This document shows positions 11,663 to 17,955 of a DNA stretch of 22,460 nt, piece by piece. The notes below the pieces were generated by a model. That model was not told the origin of the DNA and made no database searches. It saw nothing but the letters and a program-made list of their open reading frames with translations. Every line of letters starts with the position of its first letter. Positions within the stretch are counted from its first letter, which is position 1. Made by a program: the position numbers and the translations under genes. Origin of the DNA: a virus; IMG/VR virus record IMGVR_UViG_3300043446_003696, positions 1-22,460 of that record. One strand, given 5' to 3'.

Positions 11663-12962
11663 TAGAATAAACGCTTTCTTTTATTTTTCTATACTTATTT
11701 ATGAAATTGACTCCATATGCCTTACCACCCTTTTGTAAGTTCTGACTATTAGTTCCAATCACACCAGGAGTTTTGCTTGCATAATGCTTAAATGCTCCAG
11801 TTGTTCCTACAAGAGTATTTGGGTGAGTCTTATCTCTCATAGGACTATCCATCTTAACTTCAGTATATTCCATCAAATCCCTAATCCAAGACTTAAACAT
11901 ATAACCTTCTTCTGTCACGCAGATTAAATGATTAGTTCCTCTACGCATTACTTCACCAACCAATCCCGTATTTAAGTTTTCAACTCTATCACCAATTCTA
12001 AAAATTTTATTTCTTACATAATTCTCACGAAGATTTTTCATATCAAACTTTGGAGCAATTTGCCAAAGTTGATAACTCTCTTTCTTTACTTTCGATTTCT
12101 TTATACCCATTCCTTGACGGACAGCATTAAAGAGTGCTTGTGCTTGTCCATCGTCAAGTGTCTTTGGAGTTCCTCTACGGAATGATTTGAAGTCATCATC
12201 CATTACCGCTTTTCTCATTTTGGATGCAGACATTCCTTCTACTCCTTCTGCATCAGCATCACGGACACCAGCAGAAATCACACGAATTTGATCAAATGTA
12301 TAAAGATCTCCATTATACTTTTGTGCAAGATTTTCAAACTCTGCTTGACGATCAGAACCAACTACAATATTGACATTAGTATACCCATCCTCATTTGCAT
12401 TCACAAGAACATTAAAGATAGTCTTCATATCCTTATCATTAATAATGTTTTCCTCAAATTCAGGGAACATTTTTTTCATATATGAAACTTTAATATCAGG
12501 GTCTAAAGGATTTTTCTTTGGATCCTGAGACCTTGATGGATAAATCTTAATATCTCCTCCAGCAGAAATTCTCTTAGCAGATTTCAGAAGTTTTTCGTGT
12601 CCTACTGTTGGTGGATTGAAACGACCAAAAACAACCGTGAGTGGTGGTAGTTCTTCTGCTGGTTGCTCTTCGGGTGCTGCTCCAGGTGCTTGCTGAGGTG
12701 CTGCAGAAGCGGGTGCTTGTGCTGCTTGAGGTTGTGTTGCGGGTGCTGCTGCTTGTTGAGGTTGTGCTGCGGCAGGTTCTTGTGCTCCCTTTGCCTGACG
12801 ACCATCAATATACTTGAGTTTTCCTTTATCAGTTCTTGCAACAAGTTTACCAGAGCGGTCTAACCATCCACCGTGACCGTCCCCAGTATATCCAAGTTTT
12901 TTTGCTTGCAACGCTGCTTGCGATTGGGTTGCTTCTGTTAAAAATCTAGAAAAACTCTTCAT
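11652..12962 (-). CDS. Nucleotidyltransferase-fold protein with capsid-targeting-like N-terminus
   Basis: 436-aa protein; ATG 12960-12962 gives MKSFSRFLTEA. Features: residues 1-11 match the T4 internal-protein targeting peptide MKTYQEFIAEA, with L-T-E|A as a gp21-type cleavage site; about 15-55 is a Gly/Trp/Lys-rich motif (LGYTGDGHGGWLDRSGKLVA); 60-105 is an Ala/Pro/Gln linker; about 108-262 is a cytidylyltransferase-like nucleotide-binding domain with VVFGRFNPPTVGH (T-x-G-H motif, 119-122), IVVGSDR and the C-terminal signature SASKMRK; about 318-365 is a small SH3/KOW-like stretch (FRIGDRVENLNTGLVGEVM); the basic tail ends NKYRKIKES. The enzyme class is likely to transfer a nucleotide onto a small phosphorylated substrate (as in NAD or CoA synthesis), but the substrate cannot be read from sequence. 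The late octamer GATAAATA (12983-12990) lies 21 nt upstream, and it neighbours head genes. Confidence 0.85.
   Translation of the reverse strand: MKSFSRFLTEATQSQAALQAKKLGYTGDGHGGWLDRSGKLVARTDKGKLKYIDGRQAKGAQEPAAAQPQQAAAPATQPQAAQAPASAAPQQAPGAAPEEQPAEELPPLTVVFGRFNPPTVGHEKLLKSAKRISAGGDIKIYPSRSQDPKKNPLDPDIKVSYMKKMFPEFEENIINDKDMKTIFNVLVNANEDGYTNVNIVVGSDRQAEFENLAQKYNGDLYTFDQIRVISAGVRDADAEGVEGMSASKMRKAVMDDDFKSFRRGTPKTLDDGQAQALFNAVRQGMGIKKSKVKKESYQLWQIAPKFDMKNLRENYVRNKIFRIGDRVENLNTGLVGEVMRRGTNHLICVTEEGYMFKSWIRDLMEYTEVKMDSPMRDKTHPNTLVGTTGAFKHYASKTPGVIGTNSQNLQKGGKAYGVNFINKYRKIKESVYSNGY
11696..11703 (-). promoter_or_regulatory. Late-type octamer CATAAATA
   Basis: 34 nt upstream of the 9761-11662 ATG, inside the last codons of the nucleotidyltransferase gene. 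One change from TATAAATA. Confidence 0.5.
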
Positions 12963-12982
12963 ATTGCGTCTTGATATACTTA

Positions 12983-12990
12983 TATTTATC
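12983..12990 (-). promoter_or_regulatory. Late-type octamer GATAAATA fused to a stop codon
   Basis: TGATAAATA: the octamer overlaps the TGA stop (12989-12991) of the 464-aa gene and lies 21 nt upstream of the nucleotidyltransferase ATG. Confidence 0.6.
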
Positions 12991-14383
12991 AATACAGTTT
13001 TCCAAAAGGACCGAACTTATTGCCTTTTTTGATTGCAAGAAACACAATATCCGTCCAAACTTCTGATTGTTTTTTCTCTGGTGTTATTTTAAAAATAGAA
13101 TCTAAAAAAGCAAGTTGCATTAATTTTGCATTTGCGACATGTGGTTTTTCAAAAAATGCAGCTTTCATATTTTTGTCAAATTGCACATTACTTATAATTC
13201 CAGTTTCAACTTTTGTTTTCACCCTATCGAACATAGATTTAAATTCATCCGCTTTTTTTGAATATTCATCCAAAGATTTTGGATAATTACCATTCGCTTT
13301 ATCAAAAGTTTGTCCACAATCTTTTAAAAGTTGAACAACCATTTCTACTTGAGCTTTCCCGCCTCTTGCAGCACCAGCTCCAATTTGCGTTGCTTCCCAT
13401 TTTAAATTACTAAATTTGGAAGAATCATTTGCTTTAATTTGAAACTTAAATCCTTTGCCATTCCTTTTTGTCAATTTAACAATAGTATCTTGTGTCATAT
13501 TTTCGGTCAATTTAATAGTGACTTCAACATTAGGAAAATTATAATCATCAATTTCTTCCAATGTTAATTGTTCAACATTGTATTCTTCAAATTTTGCTTG
13601 CTGTCCTGATACTTTTTTCAAAGATATACCAACCAATTTTCTCTCTTTATATAAAGATCTCATTACAGCATTTAATTCTTCTATGGTTTGACTACCTTTA
13701 CTTCCATCAACAGTCTTATCTATTACATCGGTAATTTTTTTGACTGAAGATTTAATTAACCACATATCAGCTGGGTCCCAATTATCTTTTTTTGATATTC
13801 CAAATTTCTTGACTATAAGACCACTAATATACTCCATAAAAGAACCATTGCCACTATGGTCAAAAATATTCCACTGACTACTAGAAAACTCATCAAACAT
13901 TTTTTTATGCTGCTTCCAAAACACTTCCATCCATTCAAATTCAACAGTTGGATATACTTTTTTGATGCCTTCCATCGTTTCTTTATCGTTCATCATATCT
14001 TCAACAGACTTCCAAGTAATATTATCTTTCAAGACTCTTTCAAAAACATAAGTAGAAGCCTTTTCTTGCATCAAAGTTGTTTTAGCATCTGCAGCTTTAG
14101 TTGCTGTTGGTTTATATGTAATCGTTACCGATTTTAAAGATGACTTTGGATCAAATGAAATAATTGTGGATGGAAAAGAAGATCCACTCACTACTTTTGA
14201 CATATATGGAATTTTCTTTTTATCAAGCATTTCATGAATCTTAGACGAAGTTTCAATTCTATTGGCAGTTCCAACTTTTAGTTTTTTTGTTGTTTTTGTT
14301 GAGGTTTCATTAATTAAAAGAGATCTATCAAGTTTCAATTCTTCCAAAACATCTACAAATTCCGGAACCTTAGCAAAAGCCAT
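12989..14383 (-). CDS. Conserved cyanophage protein, 464 aa, function unknown
   Basis: From ATG 14381-14383 (MAFAKVPEFVDVL). Mixed alpha/beta protein, lysine-rich, with no signal peptide or membrane segment. Notable segments: an N-terminal stretch ending LLINE|TS (fits the L/I-x-E prohead-protease rule), WMEVFWKQHKKMFDEF, DNWDPADMWLIKSS, KLVGISLKKVSGQQAKFEEY and a C-terminus NKFGPFGKLY. The DPADMWL...GISLKK pair resembles the spacing of PD-(D/E)xK nuclease cores (an Asp-containing strand, then S-x-K in place of E-x-K), but a key acidic residue is not obvious, so I do not call it a nuclease. It is located among late genes, after tRNA-Ala. TCTAAATA (14409-14416) is the only promoter-like element directly before it. 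The Shine-Dalgarno is not evident. Confidence 0.8.
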   Translation of the reverse strand: MAFAKVPEFVDVLEELKLDRSLLINETSTKTTKKLKVGTANRIETSSKIHEMLDKKKIPYMSKVVSGSSFPSTIISFDPKSSLKSVTITYKPTATKAADAKTTLMQEKASTYVFERVLKDNITWKSVEDMMNDKETMEGIKKVYPTVEFEWMEVFWKQHKKMFDEFSSSQWNIFDHSGNGSFMEYISGLIVKKFGISKKDNWDPADMWLIKSSVKKITDVIDKTVDGSKGSQTIEELNAVMRSLYKERKLVGISLKKVSGQQAKFEEYNVEQLTLEEIDDYNFPNVEVTIKLTENMTQDTIVKLTKRNGKGFKFQIKANDSSKFSNLKWEATQIGAGAARGGKAQVEMVVQLLKDCGQTFDKANGNYPKSLDEYSKKADEFKSMFDRVKTKVETGIISNVQFDKNMKAAFFEKPHVANAKLMQLAFLDSIFKITPEKKQSEVWTDIVFLAIKKGNKFGPFGKLY

Positions 14384-14408
14384 TTTTTTTTATATACTAT
14401 CTTTCAAG

Positions 14409-14416
14409 TATTTAGA
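14409..14416 (-). promoter_or_regulatory. Variant late octamer TCTAAATA
   Basis: 26 nt upstream of the 464-aa gene, directly after the tRNA-Ala 3' end. It differs from TATAAATA at position 2 only. Confidence 0.35.
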
Positions 14417-14418
14417 AA

Positions 14419-14491
14419 TGGAGAATACCGGACTCGAACCGGTCACCCCTGCCGTGCAAAGGCAGTGCTCTACCAAATGAGCTAATTCCCC
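14419..14491 (-). tRNA. tRNA-Ala (anticodon UGC)
   Basis: 73-nt cloverleaf. The acceptor arm GGGGAAT pairs with ATTCTCC and carries a G3-U70 wobble, the universal identity element for alanyl-tRNA synthetase. The D arm has AGCTCATTTGGTAGAGC. The anticodon stem CTGCC/GGCAG closes a TTTGCAC loop, giving anticodon UGC. The T loop GTTCGAG is normal, the discriminator is A, and CCA is not encoded. It reads GCA and other GCN codons. It has its own early promoter (14502-14530). Confidence 0.95.
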
Positions 14492-14501
14492 AAGTTCAGA
14501 C

Positions 14502-14530
14502 ATTATAAAACCCCTCAACTAAAAAGTCAA
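14502..14530 (-). promoter_or_regulatory. Early promoter (TTGACT-17-TATAAT) built into a terminator
   Basis: -35 TTGACT at 14525-14530 is part of the stem of the terminator at 14509-14536. The spacer is 17 bp and the perfect -10 TATAAT is at 14502-14507. Predicted start (about 14495) is a few nt before the tRNA-Ala 5' end (14491), leaving almost no leader. Confidence 0.85.
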
Positions 14531-14536
14531 GGGGTT
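14509..14536 (-). terminator. Terminator hairpin sharing DNA with the tRNA promoter
   Basis: Arms 14509-14520 and 14525-14536 pair over 12 bp (two G-U) around a 4-nt loop, followed by TTATAAT. It ends the 188-aa gene. The T-run is poor (interrupted by A), so some read-through is expected. Confidence 0.72.
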
Positions 14537-14553
14537 AGAGCAACCTTCCGCTT

Positions 14554-14561
14554 TATTTATC
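14554..14561 (-). promoter_or_regulatory. Late-type octamer GATAAATA fused to a stop codon
   Basis: TGATAAATA overlaps the TGA stop (14560-14562) of the 188-aa gene. A late transcript from here would meet the 14509-14536 hairpin early and might read through into tRNA-Ala and the 464-aa gene. Confidence 0.4.
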
Positions 14562-15126
14562 AGCGAACATTAGCAGCATACCACTTCTCAAAGGCCTCTC
14601 TACTCTTATTTCCTCTTGGGGGCATAGGAGTTCTTTCTCCACGAACAGGAGCATACTTTTTCTTTTCTTCTTTATCGTGTCCTTCTGGATTTTCTCTTGC
14701 TGCTTGTGCTTCACCAAGAATAATATCAATTGCTTCCTCATCAATCACATTCGCCATAATCCACTCTGCTTCTTCCAGAGTTTCTGCATATCCTTCTGCT
14801 TGGAGGAACTCAAGAACTACATCAAAGATATCAAGTTCTTCTCTTGTTAAATCAGGATCAACTCTAACATTTGATCCTGTTCTTTCATTTCTTCTTGCTG
14901 CCATTATATTAGTTCTCCGTGCTCTATGAAATGCTTTACCTGGAGAACCAGCACCACCATCTTCTCTATCAGATTGACGATTTCTAGCATCTACAACTCT
15001 CTGAACTTTTTTATCAGAAAGTTCATCAAGTTGCTCAATTTCATCTACTTGATCAACTTGAGGAGAATAAATTGCTTGATATGCTTCAAACATTCCGAAA
15101 GCATCTTTTCCAGTAAGTCTAGACAT
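14560..15126 (-). CDS. Conserved cyanophage protein, 188 aa (putative head/core protein)
   Basis: From ATG 15124-15126 (MSRLTGKDAFGMFEAY). The N-terminus has IEQLDE|LSDKK, which fits a gp21-type L-x-E site, and resembles the TQLDE|KTLS of the 633-aa protein. The middle is basic (KAFHRARRTNIMAARRNERTG) and is followed by a helical acidic region (LDIFDVVLEFLQAEGYAETL, EEAEWIMANVIDEEAIDIIL) and a C-terminal tail PMPPRGNKSREAFEKWYAA. I recall this C-terminal half as a frequently occurring, unnamed module in T4-like cyanophages. No enzyme motif is seen. A perfect TATAAATA late promoter (15151-15158) lies 25 nt upstream, so it is a late, probably virion, gene. Confidence 0.78.
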   Translation of the reverse strand: MSRLTGKDAFGMFEAYQAIYSPQVDQVDEIEQLDELSDKKVQRVVDARNRQSDREDGGAGSPGKAFHRARRTNIMAARRNERTGSNVRVDPDLTREELDIFDVVLEFLQAEGYAETLEEAEWIMANVIDEEAIDIILGEAQAARENPEGHDKEEKKKYAPVRGERTPMPPRGNKSREAFEKWYAANVR

Positions 15127-15150
15127 CTTTTTATAAAATACTTTTTTAGT

Positions 15151-15158
15151 TATTTATA
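15151..15158 (-). promoter_or_regulatory. T4 late promoter TATAAATA
   Basis: Perfect octamer 25 nt upstream of the 188-aa gene. As at 9366-9373, its first T is the last T of the preceding terminator. Confidence 0.82.
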
Positions 15159-15178
15159 AAAAAAGACCCCGAAGGGTC
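15158..15178 (-). terminator. Rho-independent terminator of the replication operon
   Basis: GACCC/GGGTC stem (15165-15169 and 15174-15178) with a stable UUCG-type tetraloop, followed by seven T (15158-15164). It overlaps the stop codon of the 58-aa gene and marks the end of the ten-gene unit from 22170. Confidence 0.88.
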
Positions 15179-15353
15179 AAACACCAAGAACCGTACCAAT
15201 ACTATCATCTAGAGTTTGAATTACGGAACGAACATCAGCAATTCGCGGAGGAACACTTACCTCATCATAAGTATATCCTTTTTGTGCATCAAAAAGAATT
15301 TGACGAACCGCTGCTGCTTGACGAGCATCCATTTTAATAGTTACTTTACTCAC
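15177..15353 (-). CDS. Hypothetical 58-aa protein
   Basis: Starts at GTG 15351-15353 (MSKVTIKMDARQ when initiated with Met). The GTGA overlap with the mazG stop and a GGAGG Shine-Dalgarno about 7-8 nt upstream support this rather than the internal ATG. Product: short N-terminal strand, helix (ARQAAAVRQILFDAQKGYT), then RIADVRSVIQTLDDSIGTVL; soluble. I do not recognise it. It is the last gene in the replication/nucleotide operon; its TGA sits in the terminator stem. Confidence 0.72.
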   Translation of the reverse strand: MSKVTIKMDARQAAAVRQILFDAQKGYTYDEVSVPPRIADVRSVIQTLDDSIGTVLGV

Positions 15354-15763
15354 AGGTCTCCCTCCACACGATTTTCAGAACGATAAACATCAAAAGTACC
15401 TTCAGGGTAACGAGCACTCAGTTTCTCATAGTTCATCTGAAGGATTTCTTCAAAGTTAGTATCAAGTGCCATAAATGCCTGAGATAGATACCAACAGATA
15501 TCACCAAGTTCACGCTTTAGGTGAAAAGAATTTTCCTCATTATAAGGTTTGCCTTGAAGTACAATCTTTTTGACAACCTCAGTAAACTCACCCGCTTCAG
15601 CACTCATACCCAAAGCAGCAGTCAAAAGACGAGGAACATCAGCATCATTAACCGCCTCAAGTTCAGTCATACGAGCAAGAAGTTGCCCAAAGTCACTACT
15701 TGCTGGACTTGTAGTTTGACGAACGAATTCAATATACTTATTTGTGTCGATAACTTTAGTCAT
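15350..15763 (-). CDS. mazG: MazG-type nucleotide pyrophosphohydrolase
   Basis: 137-aa protein from ATG 15761-15763, ATGA overlap with the upstream gene. The catalytic helix-loop-helix of MazG/all-alpha NTP pyrophosphatases is visible: Glu56, Glu59 and Glu62 (SAEAGEFTEVVKK) and Glu85/Asp88 (KRELGDICWYL), which bind Mg2+. It is a single-domain, short form, as in cyanophages. Family role: hydrolysis of (d)NTPs to (d)NMP and PPi. Cyanophage MazG was first proposed to lower ppGpp, but published enzymology that I recall favours dGTP/dCTP, fitting recycling of GC-rich host DNA. Position in the replication operon supports nucleotide metabolism. Confidence 0.92.
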   Translation of the reverse strand: MTKVIDTNKYIEFVRQTTSPASSDFGQLLARMTELEAVNDADVPRLLTAALGMSAEAGEFTEVVKKIVLQGKPYNEENSFHLKRELGDICWYLSQAFMALDTNFEEILQMNYEKLSARYPEGTFDVYRSENRVEGDL

Positions 15764-16053
15764 AGATTTAAAGGTTCTAATTCGCTTTGTTGTAGTTTAT
15801 TTTTATACTCCTTAAGTTTTTTAGGAGTTTTTGGAGGTTCCTTTTGCACAGGAACAATATCAGTTGTTGGTAATTGTTTTGGCATTTCAATATCAACTAC
15901 CTGACCCATAAGAAATTGATTCCTAGTAATTGTTCTATTTGTTGGGTCAAATGAAACCATCATTAGAGCATCTAATTCATCAGCACAATCACAAATTTTT
16001 CTTCCTGTTTTGATTTCAATGACAGAAAAATAGTCCTCAGATTTATACTTCAA
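15760..16053 (-). CDS. Hypothetical 97-aa protein
   Basis: The frame begins at TTG 16051-16053, overlapping the gp41 stop as TTGA, with GAGGGA about 10 nt upstream. No upstream ATG is available and an internal ATG would remove 30 residues. Product: MKYKSEDYFSVIEIKTGRKICDCADELDALMMVSF, then a basic Pro/Lys-rich tail (KEPPKTPKKLKEYKNKL). The N-terminal half looks like a small beta/alpha domain with two Cys. I recall relatives only as cyanophage hypotheticals next to gp41. The promoter at 16098-16126 may add expression of this gene and mazG. Confidence 0.72.
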   Translation of the reverse strand: MKYKSEDYFSVIEIKTGRKICDCADELDALMMVSFDPTNRTITRNQFLMGQVVDIEMPKQLPTTDIVPVQKEPPKTPKKLKEYKNKLQQSELEPLNL

Positions 16054-17426
16054 AACTTAAATCCCTCAAATGATTTTTTAGGTTTTCTTTCTTCATAATC
16101 ATACTCTTCCTCCTTCCCATTGTCAAGAATATCATTCTGAGCAGATTGTTCGCAATCATAGAGACGCATTTTTGCCCTATCAATACCAACTACAAACCTT
16201 TTATGAATGGTTGGATCATTATAACGGTTCTTAAGTTGTTTTACCAATATTTGCCCAAGACCTTCCAACTCTTCAGTGCTAATAAGAGCAAACATAAGAT
16301 CAGCAGTAGCAGGAAGACCAAAGGATTCAGAAGTATCAGTAAGTTCAACATCAGAACTACCATAACCAGAACGAGTGGTCTGAGTAGCGGAGACAATTGG
16401 GACATTAAACTCAACTGCGAGCCCCCTAAGTTCCTCAGCAATTGCTTTGACAAACGTATAAGAATTGATATTGCTACTTCCACGATACCTAGAGGAAGAA
16501 CAAATATTAAGGTAATCGATGAAAATAATATCGGGTTTAAATGACTTCTTAAGTGCAAGTTCATTAAGAAGTGACTTAAAATGCCCACTATGAGCTGATG
16601 CCGTAGGATACTCTTTAATTATAAGAGTACCTTGAGTTTTTTTGGAGAGGTTTACCACCTTATTCTCAAACATTTTTTTGGGAAGTTCTGCAATATCTTG
16701 AATAGGAACATTCAAAAGGTTTGCATCAATTCTTTCAGCAATTCGCTCTTCTGCCATTTCCAGCGTAATGTACAAAACGTTCCTCCCTTGGAGCAAGACG
16801 GAGCTAGCCACATGGCACATGAATAGAGATTTTCCGACGCCCGTACCAGCAAGAGCGATGTTAAGAGTTTTGTTAGGGATACCACCTTTCGTGATTTTAT
16901 TAAAATATTCAAGATCAAATTCAATTTTATCCTCCTTTTTGTGATAAGATTCATATCTTTGTTCATAATCTAGGAAATAATCGTGACCAATATGGGTATC
17001 AAAACTTACAGCAAGAGCATCGGAAAGAATAGAAGGAATACTATCACGATTTTTCTTTTCATCTTTACCATCGGCAATATGAATTGATTCCATAAGTGCC
17101 AAATAAATAGCACGATCACGACACCACTTTTCTGTGGTATCAACTAACCAAGTAAATTCTACTGGAACATCTTCCAGAGAAGAGATTAGATGCAAAATTT
17201 CTTTAAAAGAAGTATCATTAATATCATTCCTATGTTCAACTTCAATTGAAAGAACTTCTTTAGTTGCTGGTTGATTATATTTTTGAATAAATGCCAATAT
17301 TTCTTCAAATACAATCTTCTGATTACTATCCTCAAAGTACTCAGATTTTAAAAACGGTATAACTTTTCGGACATATTCTTCATTGTGAAGAAGATTGCGA
17401 AGAATTAGAAACTCAACTTTTTCCAT
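16050..17426 (-). CDS. gp41: Replicative DNA helicase (T4 gp41/DnaB-like)
   Basis: 458-aa protein from ATG 17424-17426 (MEKVEFLILRN). The N-terminal helical domain (to about residue 150) is followed by a RecA-type ATPase: Walker A GTGVGKS (194-200), H1a-like YITLEMAEERIAERIDA, Walker B Asp304 (IIFIDYLN), SATQTTRSGYG and a ss-DNA loop region (SSDVELTDTSESFGLPATAD). This matches the DnaB/gp41 hexameric 5'-3' helicase, which works with primase gp61 (6308-7276) in the primosome. The start overlaps the oxygenase gene by 14 nt. It is slightly shorter than T4 gp41 (475 aa, as I recall). The 3' end contains a promoter-like TTGACA-17-TATGAT. Confidence 0.95.
   Translation of the reverse strand: MEKVEFLILRNLLHNEEYVRKVIPFLKSEYFEDSNQKIVFEEILAFIQKYNQPATKEVLSIEVEHRNDINDTSFKEILHLISSLEDVPVEFTWLVDTTEKWCRDRAIYLALMESIHIADGKDEKKNRDSIPSILSDALAVSFDTHIGHDYFLDYEQRYESYHKKEDKIEFDLEYFNKITKGGIPNKTLNIALAGTGVGKSLFMCHVASSVLLQGRNVLYITLEMAEERIAERIDANLLNVPIQDIAELPKKMFENKVVNLSKKTQGTLIIKEYPTASAHSGHFKSLLNELALKKSFKPDIIFIDYLNICSSSRYRGSSNINSYTFVKAIAEELRGLAVEFNVPIVSATQTTRSGYGSSDVELTDTSESFGLPATADLMFALISTEELEGLGQILVKQLKNRYNDPTIHKRFVVGIDRAKMRLYDCEQSAQNDILDNGKEEEYDYEERKPKKSFEGFKF
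16098..16126 (-). promoter_or_regulatory. Intragenic sigma70-type promoter (TTGACA-17-TATGAT)
   Basis: -35 TTGACA at 16121-16126, spacer 17, -10 TATGAT at 16098-16103 in the last codons of gp41. Start would be near 16091, about 40 nt before the 97-aa gene and mazG. It may boost mazG early. Confidence 0.5.
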
Positions 17427-17955
17427 GTGGCATATCAAATACAAATGTTATTCTTGTCTCATCACCGACATTCACGGTTCCATGAGGTAACTTATTGTTG
17501 AACCACAAAAGAGTTCCTGGTTCAACAATAACACTATCAGTACCACAAAAATACTGATACCTGCCTAAAATAGATAGATGATATCTATCTCTTGTTAGAT
17601 AATATGTACCTTCGTCAATATGTGCCCCCACTATTTCATCAACTGGTAAAGAAAGAAATCCACATCGATGCAATTCTCTATTGCCAAAGTACTTGCGTAT
17701 AATCTTCCTAATTTCGCTATGATGCTCATAAGCAGGGGTTTTTATATTAATCTCAGAATTTCCAACAAAATCATCTTTATTTTTTACTCCACCCATTATA
17801 AGCTGAAGGGCACTTATTGGCAAATCGGAAAATCCACGATCAACTAAAGACTCAGAATCCTTAAGGTTTTTTTGATGATCCCAATCTTGAGAATATTTTT
17901 TTAACTGACTTATAACTTTAGAAACATTAATTCCTGTTTTTAAAATCTTTATCAT
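17413..17955 (-). CDS. 2OG-Fe(II) oxygenase, aspartyl/asparaginyl beta-hydroxylase type
   Basis: 180-aa protein from ATG 17953-17955, ATGA overlap with uvsX. The double-stranded beta-helix core has iron ligands His112 and Asp114 (GAHIDEG) and His158 (LPHGTVNVG), with Arg168 (DETRITFVF) for 2-oxoglutarate; the strand pattern LSILGRYQYF...VEPGTLLWFNN is that of the Asp/Asn beta-hydroxylase family. All cofactor residues are present, so it is probably active; the substrate is unknown (protein side chain or other). Cyanophages carry many 2OG oxygenases. This one is placed between uvsX and gp41 and translated with them, which points to early expression and possibly a link to replication or host-protein modification. 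Confidence 0.85.
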   Translation of the reverse strand: MIKILKTGINVSKVISQLKKYSQDWDHQKNLKDSESLVDRGFSDLPISALQLIMGGVKNKDDFVGNSEINIKTPAYEHHSEIRKIIRKYFGNRELHRCGFLSLPVDEIVGAHIDEGTYYLTRDRYHLSILGRYQYFCGTDSVIVEPGTLLWFNNKLPHGTVNVGDETRITFVFDMPHGKS

